This document shows positions 49,905-60,734 of a DNA stretch of 64,000 nucleotides, piece by piece. Position 1 is the stretch's first letter, and each line of letters opens with the position of its first letter. Origin of the DNA: Deltaproteobacteria bacterium (GTDB lineage Bacteria; Myxococcota_A; Polyangia; Nannocystales; Nannocystaceae); contig JADJEE010000012.1 of the NCBI GenBank assembly GCA_016709225.1, positions 1,116,001 through 1,180,000 on the forward strand. Direction: 5' to 3'. The position numbers were made by a program, and so were the translations under genes. Below the pieces are notes generated by a model that was not told the DNA's origin, did not search any database, and was given only the letters and a program-made list of their open reading frames with translations.

Positions 49905-50616
49905 CGACGAAGTGCACGTCGCCGGGCCCGTCGACGTCGACGTGCCGCGTGGCGGGCTGGCCCCACACCCGCACGTCGCCGGGTCCGTCGAGCGCGACGT
50001 CGATGTCTTCGCCGGCGAACACGCGGGCGTCCAGCGGGCCGTCGCCGTCGAGGGTCAGCGCGGCCGCACGCAGGCCGCGGGCATCGAGCGACAGCGGGCC
50101 ATCGAGCACGAGCTCGGCGTGGTCGACCTCGCCCGACAGCGCGACGTCGGCGGGGCCATCGACGTCGACCGTCACCGCGGCGCCGACGATGCCGCGCACG
50201 GTCACGTTCGCCGGGCCATCGATGGTGGCGTGCTCGAGCGCGAACGGGCCCTCGACGAGCGCGTCGCTGGGCCCGTCGACGTGCAGGCGCGTCAGCGTGG
50301 TGGTCGTGACCTCCAGCTCGCAGTCGACGTGTGGACGCAGCCGTCGACGCAGCGCTCGCACCCGCAGCACGCCGGCTTCGACGGTGGTCTCGATGTCGTC
50401 GACGAGATTGTCGTCGCAGGTCAGCAGGCCAGGTAGCTGCCGCGAGCCGGGGCTCGCCGCGCCCACGCGCAGCGCGACCACGGTGTCGTTGTCGATGGCG
50501 TCGAACGCCGCCAGCTCGCGCTCGACGGTGATGGGGTCACCGCTGCCGAACACGCACGCCGAGGACAGCAATGGCGCACACAACGACAGGCGCGCCGCGA
50601 GGGTGGACATGGACAT
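49900..50616 (-). CDS. GIN-domain (DUF2807-like) lipoprotein
   Basis: A 238-residue lipoprotein (LLSSACVFG lipobox, Cys21). The mature part is a beta-helix-like array of short repeats, each with a DGP turn: LHVDGPSDALVEGP, ATIDGPANVTV, VDVDGPADVALSG, LVLDGPLSLDARG, LTLDGDGPLDARV, VALDGPGDVRVWG. This is the pattern of the head GIN domain (DUF2807), often described as autotransporter-adhesin-like. The N-terminal GDPITVERELAAFDAI is typical of the family. Probably a surface or outer-membrane protein of unknown ligand. Its stop codon lies in the palindromic element, so the original end may have been changed by insertion. Confidence 0.85.
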   Translation of the reverse strand: MSMSTLAARLSLCAPLLSSACVFGSGDPITVERELAAFDAIDNDTVVALRVGAASPGSRQLPGLLTCDDNLVDDIETTVEAGVLRVRALRRRLRPHVDCELEVTTTTLTRLHVDGPSDALVEGPFALEHATIDGPANVTVRGIVGAAVTVDVDGPADVALSGEVDHAELVLDGPLSLDARGLRAAALTLDGDGPLDARVFAGEDIDVALDGPGDVRVWGQPATRHVDVDGPGDVHFVD

Positions 50617-50647
50617 GCGGGTGCAACACCGCGGGCGTCCGCCGGTG

Positions 50648-51472
50648 TCACCCCCCGCGCGGCGGACCGCCGCGGACCGCCGCGCGGTGCCGGCGCTCGC
50701 GCGCGGCGGTGTCCTGGCGATAGAAATCCCGCATCAGCTCGTACATCGCGCCGTGATCGCGCTGCATCTCGAGCGGCTGCTCGAAGAAGTGCTCGCTCGC
50801 GACCGCGAAGAACTCCGCACCGTTGGTCAGCGCGTAGGTACCGAGGTAGCTCGATGCGCCCCGCTCGGTGCGGCGGCGCAGCTCCTCGTACTCCTGCGTG
50901 AAGACCTCGACCCAACGATCGTAGGTCGCGCGATCGTGCAGCGGTGGAACCCCGTCGGCGCTGCCGCTCAGCATGTCGAGCTTGTGGGCGAACTCGTGGT
51001 AGACGACGTTGCGACCGTCGGTGGGGTTGGCGGCGCCGCGACGCACCGCGTCCCAGACCAGGATCACGGGCCCGCGCGCGAAGGCCTGGCCGTGGATGGG
51101 CACACCCGCCGGTGGCAGCGTGCCGCCGGGCGCGAAGAAGCCCGGCTTGGGCGGCGGCACCACCACCGTGTACGGGTAGACCACGATGCTCTCGACCTGG
51201 CGGTACAGCGCGTGCTCGAGCCCGAGGATGAGCAGACACGCCTGCGCCGCGATGGTCACGCGGATCTCGTCGTCGAGCACGAGTCCGGCGGCGCCCTCCC
51301 AGTGCTTCTCGGCCACGAACACCTGCACGAGCTCGCGCAGGTGGGCCGCCTCGGCGTCGTCGAGCCACGCCAGGTGGGGCACGCGCACGCGCAGGATGCC
51401 GTGCCACGCCTCCGGGAACGGCTGGGCCAGGATGCGTCGTCGTCGTCGATCGTCGAGCCAGGAGAACAACAT
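50648..51472 (-). CDS. mtfA: MtfA-family zinc peptidase (M90)
   Basis: A 274-residue protein of the MtfA family. The zinc motif is HEFAHKLD, with His159, Glu160 and His163; a downstream Glu in NGAEFFAVASEHFFE completes the ligand set. The N-terminal part with RRRRILAQPFPEAWHGIL and the AAQACLLILG segment are typical. In E. coli MtfA binds the regulator Mlc and has aminopeptidase activity; here no such regulator is adjacent. The C-terminus is Arg-rich and basic. The ATG at 51472 follows the family start; longer frames are shadows. It is divergent from the methyltransferase with 106 bases in between. Confidence 0.9.
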   Translation of the reverse strand: MLFSWLDDRRRRRILAQPFPEAWHGILRVRVPHLAWLDDAEAAHLRELVQVFVAEKHWEGAAGLVLDDEIRVTIAAQACLLILGLEHALYRQVESIVVYPYTVVVPPPKPGFFAPGGTLPPAGVPIHGQAFARGPVILVWDAVRRGAANPTDGRNVVYHEFAHKLDMLSGSADGVPPLHDRATYDRWVEVFTQEYEELRRRTERGASSYLGTYALTNGAEFFAVASEHFFEQPLEMQRDHGAMYELMRDFYRQDTAARERRHRAAVRGGPPRGG

Positions 51473-51564
51473 CGAAGGTGGGCGCCCCCCGAGCAGTAGC
51501 GTGGACCTGCGGCGGATCTCCGCGCAAGCGGACGAAGTGCCGAGGGTGGCGCGCGCGAACCTGC

Positions 51565-51570
51565 TACAGT
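51565..51570 (+). promoter_or_regulatory. candidate -10 box TACAGT
   Basis: TACAGT ends 8 bases before the GTG at 51579. It would make that GTG a leaderless start and argues against the in-frame GTG at 51546, which lies upstream of the expected transcription start. No -35 box is recognised. Confidence 0.35.
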
Positions 51571-51578
51571 CGGCGGCG

Positions 51579-52919
51579 GTGGCCCAGGCGCCCAACCTCC
51601 GCGAAGAACGGACCGCACGCGTGATCGACCGCGAGGTCGCACCGCTGTGGCACGACCGCTTCGCTCGCGCGATGTGGCGGCACCTGCCAGGCGAGCAGCC
51701 GGCGCTCGTGCTCGACGTCGCCTGTGGCGGTGGTCGCACGACCGCCGAGCTCATGCAGCGCGTGCACGCCGACACGAAGGTGATCGGGCTCGAGGCCGAC
51801 CCGCTGCTGCGTGAGCTGGCCAAGGCACGGCTCGGCGAGTGGAAGGATCGTGTCTACCTCAAGGCCGGCAGCCTCGACGACGTCGCCTCGATGACGGCCG
51901 GCAGCTACGACCTCGTGCTCGCCAACCTCGTGCTCGGTGAGGTCACCAGCCTGCCCGAGGCGCTGCGCGAGTTGGTGCGCGTGACCAAGCCGGGCGGACA
52001 GCTGTTGGCGACGCTGCCGCTCGACGGCAGCTGGGCCGAGGCCGAGGATCTCTACCGCGAGGTGCTGCGCGACGCGGGGGCCCGCGACGCGGGACGACGG
52101 CTGCGTCGGCTCGCGCAGCTGCGCCCGACCGGCCACGAGCTCGCGCGCGCGCTGACGGAGATCGGCGTGTCGCCGCATCACTTCGTGATCGAGCAGGAGC
52201 GCTTCGAGCTGCTGTTCGCCGGCGGCCGCGAGTTCCTGTTCGCGCCGGTGGTCGAGCTCGGGCCGCTGCGGATGTGGAAGGCCATCATCGGCGATGGTGG
52301 CAAGCCGCAAGAGCTGTTCTGGCGCCTGAAGGAGTCGATCGACACCTACTTCGCGGGCCACGTGTTCGCGGTCACCGTGGTCGCCGGCTTGGTGCGGGTG
52401 CGCGTGCCCGAGCGCGGCGCAGCTGCCCACGCCGCTGCCGAGACCGCCGGCGAACACTGGCGACAGTGGCCGCAGCTCGACGCGCTGTGGCAGGCGGTCG
52501 AGCGCCGCGATCAAGCCGCGACCGACATCGATCTCGACATCGATCTCGACGCCGAGCCCGAGCCCGCCGCACCCGCCGTCGTCGCCGCGACCACGTCGCG
52601 CCCCGAGACCCCCGCGACCTCGATGTCGGCCTCGATGCCGCTGACCGACGAGGACGAGGCCATCTTCGCCCTGCTCGAGCAGCCGGTACCCAGCCGCGCC
52701 GGCAACGACGAGCTCGATGCGCTGCTCGATCAAGTGCTCGAGTTCGCCGCGCCGCGCGAGGACGTCACCGAACTCGACGAAGACGAGCTCGAGGAGGCCG
52801 AGCCGGACGCGCCCGCGGTCGATCGCCCGGGCGACACGCTGCAGCGGATCCGTGCGCTGCTGCCCCCGCCACCGACGCTCTCGACGCCTCCGCCTCCGCC
52901 GGGCCGACGCCAGCGCTGA
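51579..52919 (+). CDS. SAM-dependent methyltransferase with long acidic C-terminal tail
   Basis: A 446-residue protein. The N-terminal half is a class I methyltransferase: motif I LVLDVACGGGRT, motif II VIGLEADPLL, then SYDLVLANLVLGEV and VTKPGGQLLATLPL (motifs III/post). The next part (about 165-290) is a helical domain. The C-terminal 150 residues are acidic and low in complexity (ATDIDLDIDLDAE, later ELDEDELEEAE), ending in Pro-rich PPPPTLSTPPPPP. Substrate unknown. The tail may bind a partner, since it is too acidic to be a membrane segment. Start: GTG at 51579 is chosen because of the TACAGT box; GTG at 51546 is the alternative. Confidence 0.82.
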   Translation: MAQAPNLREERTARVIDREVAPLWHDRFARAMWRHLPGEQPALVLDVACGGGRTTAELMQRVHADTKVIGLEADPLLRELAKARLGEWKDRVYLKAGSLDDVASMTAGSYDLVLANLVLGEVTSLPEALRELVRVTKPGGQLLATLPLDGSWAEAEDLYREVLRDAGARDAGRRLRRLAQLRPTGHELARALTEIGVSPHHFVIEQERFELLFAGGREFLFAPVVELGPLRMWKAIIGDGGKPQELFWRLKESIDTYFAGHVFAVTVVAGLVRVRVPERGAAAHAAAETAGEHWRQWPQLDALWQAVERRDQAATDIDLDIDLDAEPEPAAPAVVAATTSRPETPATSMSASMPLTDEDEAIFALLEQPVPSRAGNDELDALLDQVLEFAAPREDVTELDEDELEEAEPDAPAVDRPGDTLQRIRALLPPPPTLSTPPPPPGRRQR

Positions 52920-52970
52920 CGCGCCGCGCGGAGGTTGCATGTCGCCCGCCGGCCGTGCTCTGCTCACGCC

Positions 52971-53807
52971 GTGATCGTCGTATCCGGCACCAAGCGCAGC
53001 GGCACGAGCATGTGGATGCAGGTGCTGGCCGCCGCGGGCCTGCCCGTGCTCGGCCAGCAGTTCCCGCGCAACTGGGAGCAGAGCCTCAAGCAGGTCAACG
53101 CCGACGGCTTCTACGAGTCGATTCTCCGCCAGGGCGTCTACTACCGCACCAATCCCCATCCCGTCACCGGCAAGTACTTCTTGCCCGAGCAGGTCGCGGG
53201 CTACGCGGTGAAGATCTTCGTGCCGGGCGTGGTCCGGACCGAGCGCGCGTACATCGAGCGCCTGGTCGCCAACATCCGCGAGTGGCGGGAGTACGAGGCC
53301 TCGATCCTGCGGCTGTACGCGATCGAGCGCGAACACGATCTCGCCCGCAACCCCAACGCACCCGAGCCGGTGGTGTTCCCGCCGGCGTTCGAGTGGTGGA
53401 TGGAGAACTTCGCGTTGGTGCGCGACATCAGCATCCGCCGCTACCCCGCGCGGCTGCAGACCTACGACCAAGTGCTCGCCGACCCCGCCAAGGTCATCGC
53501 CGCGACCATGGAGTGGATCGGCGTCGGCGACGTCGAGGCCGCGGTCGCGGCGGTGAAGCCGGAGCACCGCAACTTCGTGCGCCCGGAGTCGGACAGCATC
53601 GAGCCGCGCTTCGCCAAGGTCTTCGACGACCTGTACGCAGCCATCGCCGACGGCGGCACCTTGAGCGGCACGCTGCTCGACACCCTGAATCGCACCAACC
53701 GCGAGATGCTGCCCAAGCTGGTCGAGCTGCAGACCGCCGTCGCCAAGTACCACATGAGCCAGCCCGGCCCGAAGCCGGAGCAGGTCTTCGGCCTCCCCGA
53801 CACCTGA
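52971..53807 (+). CDS. sulfotransferase-like P-loop protein
   Basis: A 278-residue soluble protein. The N-terminus VIVVSGTKRSGTSMWMQVLAAAG holds the GxxRSGTS loop of sulfotransferases that binds the 5'-phosphate of PAPS. Downstream parts have the helical features of the family, with RRYPARLQTYDQVLADPAKVI resembling the segment that contributes to the 3'-phosphate site. A sulfate transfer to a glycan, lipid or other acceptor is likely; the target is unknown. The GTG at 52971 begins exactly at the first strand. A region upstream in the same frame has a TTG and low coding quality. It lies 51 bases after the methyltransferase gene. Confidence 0.78.
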   Translation: MIVVSGTKRSGTSMWMQVLAAAGLPVLGQQFPRNWEQSLKQVNADGFYESILRQGVYYRTNPHPVTGKYFLPEQVAGYAVKIFVPGVVRTERAYIERLVANIREWREYEASILRLYAIEREHDLARNPNAPEPVVFPPAFEWWMENFALVRDISIRRYPARLQTYDQVLADPAKVIAATMEWIGVGDVEAAVAAVKPEHRNFVRPESDSIEPRFAKVFDDLYAAIADGGTLSGTLLDTLNRTNREMLPKLVELQTAVAKYHMSQPGPKPEQVFGLPDT

Positions 53808-53913
53808 CGACGCCCACCACGCCCAACCACGCCCAGCACACAAGAGAGCGCCAGCGCATCGCGTCCCGCGCCGCTGGCGGTCGCAGCGGCGATGCGCTAC
53901 ATCCGAAGTGGGG

Positions 53914-55116
53914 ATGCTCGGATGGATGGCGAGTGGGTGGGTCGCGGCCGCGTGCGCGTCGTGGTCGGGCGACGCCGCCGGCTCGCCCTTCGTGGGTGAC
54001 CTCCGCGCTGCCCCTGGCGTGCCAATCGACGAGATCGTGGTCGCCCCCCGAGGCGGCGCGCGAGACTTCACCGCCGAGCTCGAACCGCGCGCGGCACAGA
54101 GCACGGTCGTCTACATCAACTTCGACGGCGCCTCACTGTCGTACGGACTCGACGACTCGACCCGCAACGTCACGGCGCTCGAGGACCAGGCCGGCGAGTT
54201 CCCCGACTACGGCGGCAGCTCGCAGCGGGCCGCCGTCGTGCAGGCAGTGGCCAACGACTTCGCGCCGTACGACGTGGTGTTGGTCGAAGAGCGCCCGCAG
54301 GGCATCGACTACACCATGGCGCTGGTCGGACCCAACGGCGTCGGCAGCGTGCTGGGCGTGGCCCTGCTCGACTGCGACAACGACTCGCCCAACAACATCG
54401 TGTTCGCCTTCCACCACGACGGCGACGGCTACAGCGCGGGTTCGCAGGCCAACACCATCAGCCAGGAGGTCGCCCACTCGTTCGGCCTCGAGCACGTCGA
54501 TCACGCCGGCGACGTGATGTACCCGGTCTCGACCGGTGGCGATCCGCTCTTCATGGACGCGTGCCTGCCGATCGTGCCCGCCGACGACGTCGTGTGCGCG
54601 GCGCAGCACCGACGGCAGTGCGAGCCGGGCTATCAGAACTCGTTCCGTGAGCTGTTCGACCTGCTGGGCCCGGCCCGCAGCGACGACGAGCCGCCGGTGG
54701 TCTATGTGAGCGCGCCGGGCGACGGCGACGAGCTGGCGACCGCAACCCCGTTCGACATCATCGCGCGTGCCTACGACGACCACGCGGTCGCGAACGTGGT
54801 GCTGTTCGTCGACGACGCCAACATCGGCAGTCGCATGTCGGCGCCCTACAGCTGGGCGGTCGCCGGCCTCGACGAGGGCATCTACGAGGTCTACGCGATC
54901 GCGGTGGACATCGCCGGCAACATGACGCGCAGCGACACCATCGAGCTGTATGTCGGCGTCGACAATCCCAGCCGCAAGCACGGTGGGTGCGCGTGGTCCC
55001 CCGACGCGTCGCGCGCGGGCGTGTGGTGCCTGCCCCTGCTGCTCGTCGCGCGCCGGCGCAGGCCGAAGATGGCGAGCTCGCGCACGCGCGACGCGAAGGC
55101 GCCCGCGGCCTGCTAG
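53914..55116 (+). CDS. secreted metzincin-like protein with QExxH motif (paralogue 2)
   Basis: A 400-residue exported protein and paralogue of those at 19537 and 56644. A hydrophobic N-terminus of about 16 residues acts as signal. The zinc-type motif is QEVAHSFGLEH at 184-194: Gln184 replaces the first His, followed by DVMYPVSTGGDPLF, which matches the Met-turn region of the other copy almost exactly. An Ig-like domain follows (about 262-345) with FDIIARAYDDHAVANVVLFVD. The C-terminus ends in a shortened or variant sorting tag (GGCAW, hydrophobic stretch with one more Cys, RRRR). The ATG at 53914 lies 10 bases after TACATC. ApbE follows, then paralogue 3. Confidence 0.82.
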   Translation: MLGWMASGWVAAACASWSGDAAGSPFVGDLRAAPGVPIDEIVVAPRGGARDFTAELEPRAAQSTVVYINFDGASLSYGLDDSTRNVTALEDQAGEFPDYGGSSQRAAVVQAVANDFAPYDVVLVEERPQGIDYTMALVGPNGVGSVLGVALLDCDNDSPNNIVFAFHHDGDGYSAGSQANTISQEVAHSFGLEHVDHAGDVMYPVSTGGDPLFMDACLPIVPADDVVCAAQHRRQCEPGYQNSFRELFDLLGPARSDDEPPVVYVSAPGDGDELATATPFDIIARAYDDHAVANVVLFVDDANIGSRMSAPYSWAVAGLDEGIYEVYAIAVDIAGNMTRSDTIELYVGVDNPSRKHGGCAWSPDASRAGVWCLPLLLVARRRRPKMASSRTRDAKAPAAC

Positions 55117-55119
55117 GCT
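55114..55119 (+). promoter_or_regulatory. candidate -10 box TAGGCT
   Basis: TAGGCT overlaps the TAG stop of the preceding gene (55114-55116) and ends 8 bases before the GTG of apbE. If used, the apbE message would be leaderless and separate from the upstream gene. Confidence 0.35.
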
Positions 55120-55127
55120 CGCGCCCC

Positions 55128-56375
55128 GTGACGTCATCGCGGGTCGGTTCGAGCCTCGGCCGGTGCGGGGTCCTGCTCGGGGTGCTCGCCGCGTTCGCCT
55201 GTGGCGACGCGCGCACGCCGAGTGCCGCGAACACGGACGCGACGCCCCCGCCGGCGAAGCGCGAGGGCGTGGTCGCGAAGGAAGCCCCGCCGCCGGCCCC
55301 CGAACCGCCGCGACGCGAGGCCCCGCCGGTGCGCAAGGACGGCACCATCTTCGCCGAGAGCGCGCTGATGGGCACGCACTTCAGCATCAACGTGTGGCTG
55401 GGCAGCGAGCGCACGCCCGCGGAGGCCGGCCTCGCGATCCAAGCTGCGTTCGACGAGATCGCACGCATCGAGCACGTCACCAGCGAGTGGATGGCCGACA
55501 GCGAGCTGAGCCGCTTCAACGACGCCGCCGGTGGGCCGCCGATGAAGCTCTCGCCGGATCTCTTCGCCGTCCTGCTGCGCAGCCGCGAGATCAGCGAGGC
55601 CACCGACGGCCGCTTCGACGTCACGTTCTACGGCGTGGGCCAGCTGTGGAAGTTCGAGCCCGGCGCCAAGCCGCCGGCGGACGCCGAGATCCAGGCCAAG
55701 CGCGCGCTGGTCGACTGGCGCCGCATCGAGCTCGACGCCGGCACCCGCAGCGGTCGCCTCGCCACGGCCGGCATGAAGGTGGGTCTGGGCGCGATCGCCA
55801 AGGGCTATGCAGTCGATCGCGCGTCCGCGTTGCTGGTGGCGCGCGGCTTCGCCGACCACGTCGTCGAAGGCGGCGGAGACACCTACGCGTCGGGCAACAA
55901 GGGCGGCAAGCCGTGGATGGTCGGCGTGCAGAATCCTCACGAGGGCGGGGTCGTGGGTGCGCTACCGAGCACCGACATCGCGGTCGTGACCTCCGGCGAT
56001 TACGAGCGGTTCTTCGAGTACGAAGGCCGCCGCTATGCGCACATCCTCGACCCCACGACGGGCTATCCGCTGGAGTCGGCGAAGTCGTTCCAGAGCATCA
56101 CCGTGGTCGGTCCCAATGCGATGGATGCCGACGCGTTCGCGACCGCGGTGGCGGTGATGGGGCCCGAGGGCGGCATGGCATTCATCGAGTCGCAGCCGCA
56201 GCTGGAGGCGGTTCTCATCACACGCGACGACCGCGTGCTGGTGTCGAGCGGGCTCGCCCACCGCTACATCCCCGCGCCGCCGGGCGACGCCCGTGCGACC
56301 TCGCCGGCCCCACTGCAGGGGCCCACAGCATCGCGTCGGGGGGCTGCCAGCGATCCCGCCGCCACCCCGAAGTGA
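55128..56375 (+). CDS. apbE: FAD:protein FMN transferase (ApbE), lipoprotein
   Basis: A 415-residue ApbE-family flavin transferase, which attaches FMN to Thr/Ser of target proteins such as RnfG/NqrC or secreted flavoproteins in the periplasm. The signal ends in AAFACGD (lipobox, Cys near residue 25), followed by a Pro/Lys/Ala spacer. Core motifs: MGTHFSI near 81-87, SEWMADSELSRFN, VTFYGVGQLW, VGLGAIAKGYAVD, VEGGGDTYASG and HILDPTTGYP. Active-site residues typical of the family are in place. The last 45 residues are Pro/Ala-rich. No Rnf or Nqr genes are nearby. It is sandwiched between two metzincin-like paralogues. The start is the GTG at 55128, supported by the TAGGCT box. Confidence 0.92.
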   Translation: MTSSRVGSSLGRCGVLLGVLAAFACGDARTPSAANTDATPPPAKREGVVAKEAPPPAPEPPRREAPPVRKDGTIFAESALMGTHFSINVWLGSERTPAEAGLAIQAAFDEIARIEHVTSEWMADSELSRFNDAAGGPPMKLSPDLFAVLLRSREISEATDGRFDVTFYGVGQLWKFEPGAKPPADAEIQAKRALVDWRRIELDAGTRSGRLATAGMKVGLGAIAKGYAVDRASALLVARGFADHVVEGGGDTYASGNKGGKPWMVGVQNPHEGGVVGALPSTDIAVVTSGDYERFFEYEGRRYAHILDPTTGYPLESAKSFQSITVVGPNAMDADAFATAVAVMGPEGGMAFIESQPQLEAVLITRDDRVLVSSGLAHRYIPAPPGDARATSPAPLQGPTASRRGAASDPAATPK

Positions 56376-56643
56376 ACACGCGCTGCAGCGAAGGCGATCG
56401 CTGCGACACTCGCGACATCGCCTGATCGTCGCGAGGGTCGAACATCGCGTGGCGTCGCGGAGCCCTGCCCGCCAACGCTTGGTGCACGGGTGTGCGAAGC
56501 CAGCCGGTGGCGCGCGGGCGAGCGACCGATCGCGGCCTTGCGACTCGCGCGCAAAGGCAGCTATGGTGGACCGTGGCATTCGTCTGATCCGCCGCCCCTC
56601 GTCCATCCCCCGCGACCGCCACTCCCAGCCAAGGAGCCCCGCC

Positions 56644-58095
56644 ATGCGACTGTCCCCCCCAGCACGCCATGGTCACTTCCCCACGCCGCGCCGCGCCCCG
56701 GCCCTGGCGTCGACGACCCTCTGCGCCACCGCACTGCTGTGTCTGGCGGCGCCCGCCCATGCCGCACCCGACGACACCCTGCACCCCTCGACGTGGGAGC
56801 TCGCACCCGACGAGCTGCAGACGCTCGGCCTGGGGCAGTCCCGCGGCGCGCCGCAGCCGGTGCCGGCCGAGGCCCCGCGCCTGCGATGGCCGGGCGAGCC
56901 CAAGGCCGCCTCCCAGGGTCGCATCTTCGTGAACTTCGGCGGCGCGCAGCTCTCGAGCGGGTGGGACGACGCGCAGAACGACGTCACCCAGATCAACGAG
57001 CTGGCCGGCAACTTCGCCGCCTACGGTGACGGGGCCAAGCGTGACGCCGTGATGCAGGCCGTGCGCGACGACTGGGCGGCGTACGACGTGATCATCACCG
57101 ACTCGCGTCCCGCGTCGGGCAACTACACCATGTGCATGACCGGTCCGACCAACCCCTACGGCGGGGGCGTACTCGGCATCGCGCCGCTGGATTGCGACGA
57201 CTCGCAAACGCCGAACAACATCGTCTACGCGTTCCACAGCGTCAACGACAGCTTCGATGCCTCCACCACCGCGACCACCATCGGTCAGGAGGCCGCGCAC
57301 TCGTTCGGACTCGAGCACGTCGACGAGCCCGGCGACATCATGAACCCGTACAACTCGGGTGGCGATCCCAGCTTCACCGATCAGTGCATCGGCATCGTCG
57401 GCGGTGTGGTCTGTGGCAGTCAGCACGCCGCGGAGTGCGGCTCACAGAACCAGCAGAACTCGCACCAGGAGCTGCTGACCCTGTTCGGCGCCTCGAGCCC
57501 CGACGCACAGAACCCCGTCGTCAGCATCACTTCGCCGAGCGACGGCGCCACCTTCGACGTCGGTGCGAGCTTCGAGATCACCGTAGAGGCGAGCGACGAC
57601 GTCGGCGTGGAGCAGGTGGCGCTGTTCAACAATGGCGAGCAGATCGAGACCGACGCCGCTGCGCCCTACGGCTGGACCGTCAACAGCGCGCCCGCGGGCA
57701 CCTACGAGTTCTACGTCGAGGCCACCGATCCATCGGGCAACATCGCGACCAGCAACACCGTGGTGGTGACGGTCGGCGACGCGCCCTCCGGAAGTACCGA
57801 TGGCGGCAGTGCGAGCGGCGGCAGTGCGACCGGCGGCAGCGCGACCGGTGGCGACGCCGGCAACCCCACCTCGGCGGGCGGCGACGACACCGGCGGCGGC
57901 GATGGAGCCGGCGACGGGGCCTTCGACGAGGGTGGCGACGGCTCGCTCCCGCCCGGCTACGGGCTCGACGGCACCGACACCGAGGGCTGTGCGTGCAGCC
58001 AGCGCGGGCCCGCCGACGCAGCGTTGCCCCGCGGCCTGCTGGCGGCGGTGCTGTTGCTCGGCGTGCGCCGGCGAGGTCGTGGCCGCGCGATGTGA
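56644..58095 (+). CDS. secreted metzincin-like protein with QExxH motif, Ig-like domain and MYXO-CTERM tag (paralogue 3)
   Basis: A 483-residue exported protein. The signal peptide ends near APAHA (about 40). The catalytic-type domain has QEAAHSFGLEH at 215-225, again with Gln in place of the first His, then GDIMNPYNSGGDP, a Met-turn-like stretch. Several Cys, including CDDSQ and CGSQHAAEC, probably form disulfides. An Ig-like domain (about 300-380) is followed by a Gly/Ser/Asp repeat linker and a MYXO-CTERM tag (TEGCACS, hydrophobic helix, RRRGRGR). Its sequence is closest to the copy at 53914 in the domain and to that at 19537 in the tail. AAGGAG stands 8 bases before the ATG; TATGGT at 56562-56567 is a possible promoter with a leader of about 70 bases. 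Confidence 0.85.
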   Translation: MRLSPPARHGHFPTPRRAPALASTTLCATALLCLAAPAHAAPDDTLHPSTWELAPDELQTLGLGQSRGAPQPVPAEAPRLRWPGEPKAASQGRIFVNFGGAQLSSGWDDAQNDVTQINELAGNFAAYGDGAKRDAVMQAVRDDWAAYDVIITDSRPASGNYTMCMTGPTNPYGGGVLGIAPLDCDDSQTPNNIVYAFHSVNDSFDASTTATTIGQEAAHSFGLEHVDEPGDIMNPYNSGGDPSFTDQCIGIVGGVVCGSQHAAECGSQNQQNSHQELLTLFGASSPDAQNPVVSITSPSDGATFDVGASFEITVEASDDVGVEQVALFNNGEQIETDAAAPYGWTVNSAPAGTYEFYVEATDPSGNIATSNTVVVTVGDAPSGSTDGGSASGGSATGGSATGGDAGNPTSAGGDDTGGGDGAGDGAFDEGGDGSLPPGYGLDGTDTEGCACSQRGPADAALPRGLLAAVLLLGVRRRGRGRAM

Positions 58096-58269
58096 ACCCG
58101 CGTGCGAGCGACGAGCGTCGTGGGTGGGGCCGCAAGTGGGCCCGGTGGGCCGCGGGGTCGCGAGCGACTGCCAACCGGGTTGACGGCGTCGCGCCTTCGC
58201 GCCCGCGCCAAAGCGACGCGACCCACGGCCTTCGCACATCCAGCGCTGGGAAAGCTGCGGCGTGATCCG

Positions 58270-58275
58270 TAGACT
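58270..58275 (+). promoter_or_regulatory. candidate -10 box TAGACT
   Basis: TAGACT ends 24 bases before the ATG at 58300. It supports the view that the kinase gene starts at 58300 in the frame that is broken near 58543, rather than at the internal ATG at 58541. Confidence 0.35.
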
Positions 58276-58540
58276 GGATCGAACACCGGTCGTTCGCTCA
58301 TGCCCAAGACGCCGCTGGCCCCGAACTCCGACCGACCGTCGACGATCCCGAGCGTGGTGCCGCCGACGCCCGCGATCGCGGCGGTGAAGCCGGCTGCCGC
58401 GTCGGTTCGCGAACCCGCGCGCACGCGGATCGCCAGCGGTGGTGTGGTGCCACCGCCCGAGCGCGCCCAACCCAAGCCGCCGGAGCCGAGCGGCGCGGGC
58501 GCGCGCGCGAGTCGGGTCGGCACGCGGATGCAGGGCACCG

Positions 58541-60714
<2,174 letters not shown>

Positions 60715-60718
<4 letters not shown>

Positions 60719-60729
60719 TACCTCGACAC
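60715..60729. repeat. CTAGTACCTCGACAC, solo end of the palindromic element
   Basis: A 15-base copy of the end of the element at 49735. The TAG at 60716-60718 is the stop codon of the kinase gene. After GACAC the sequence goes straight to CAGGGTCAGAAG, which resembles an inner part of the element (GGGTCAGAA), as if the part between had been deleted. The TCA inside it is the stop of the convergent gene at 60735. Confidence 0.5.
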
Positions 60730-60734
60730 CAGGG

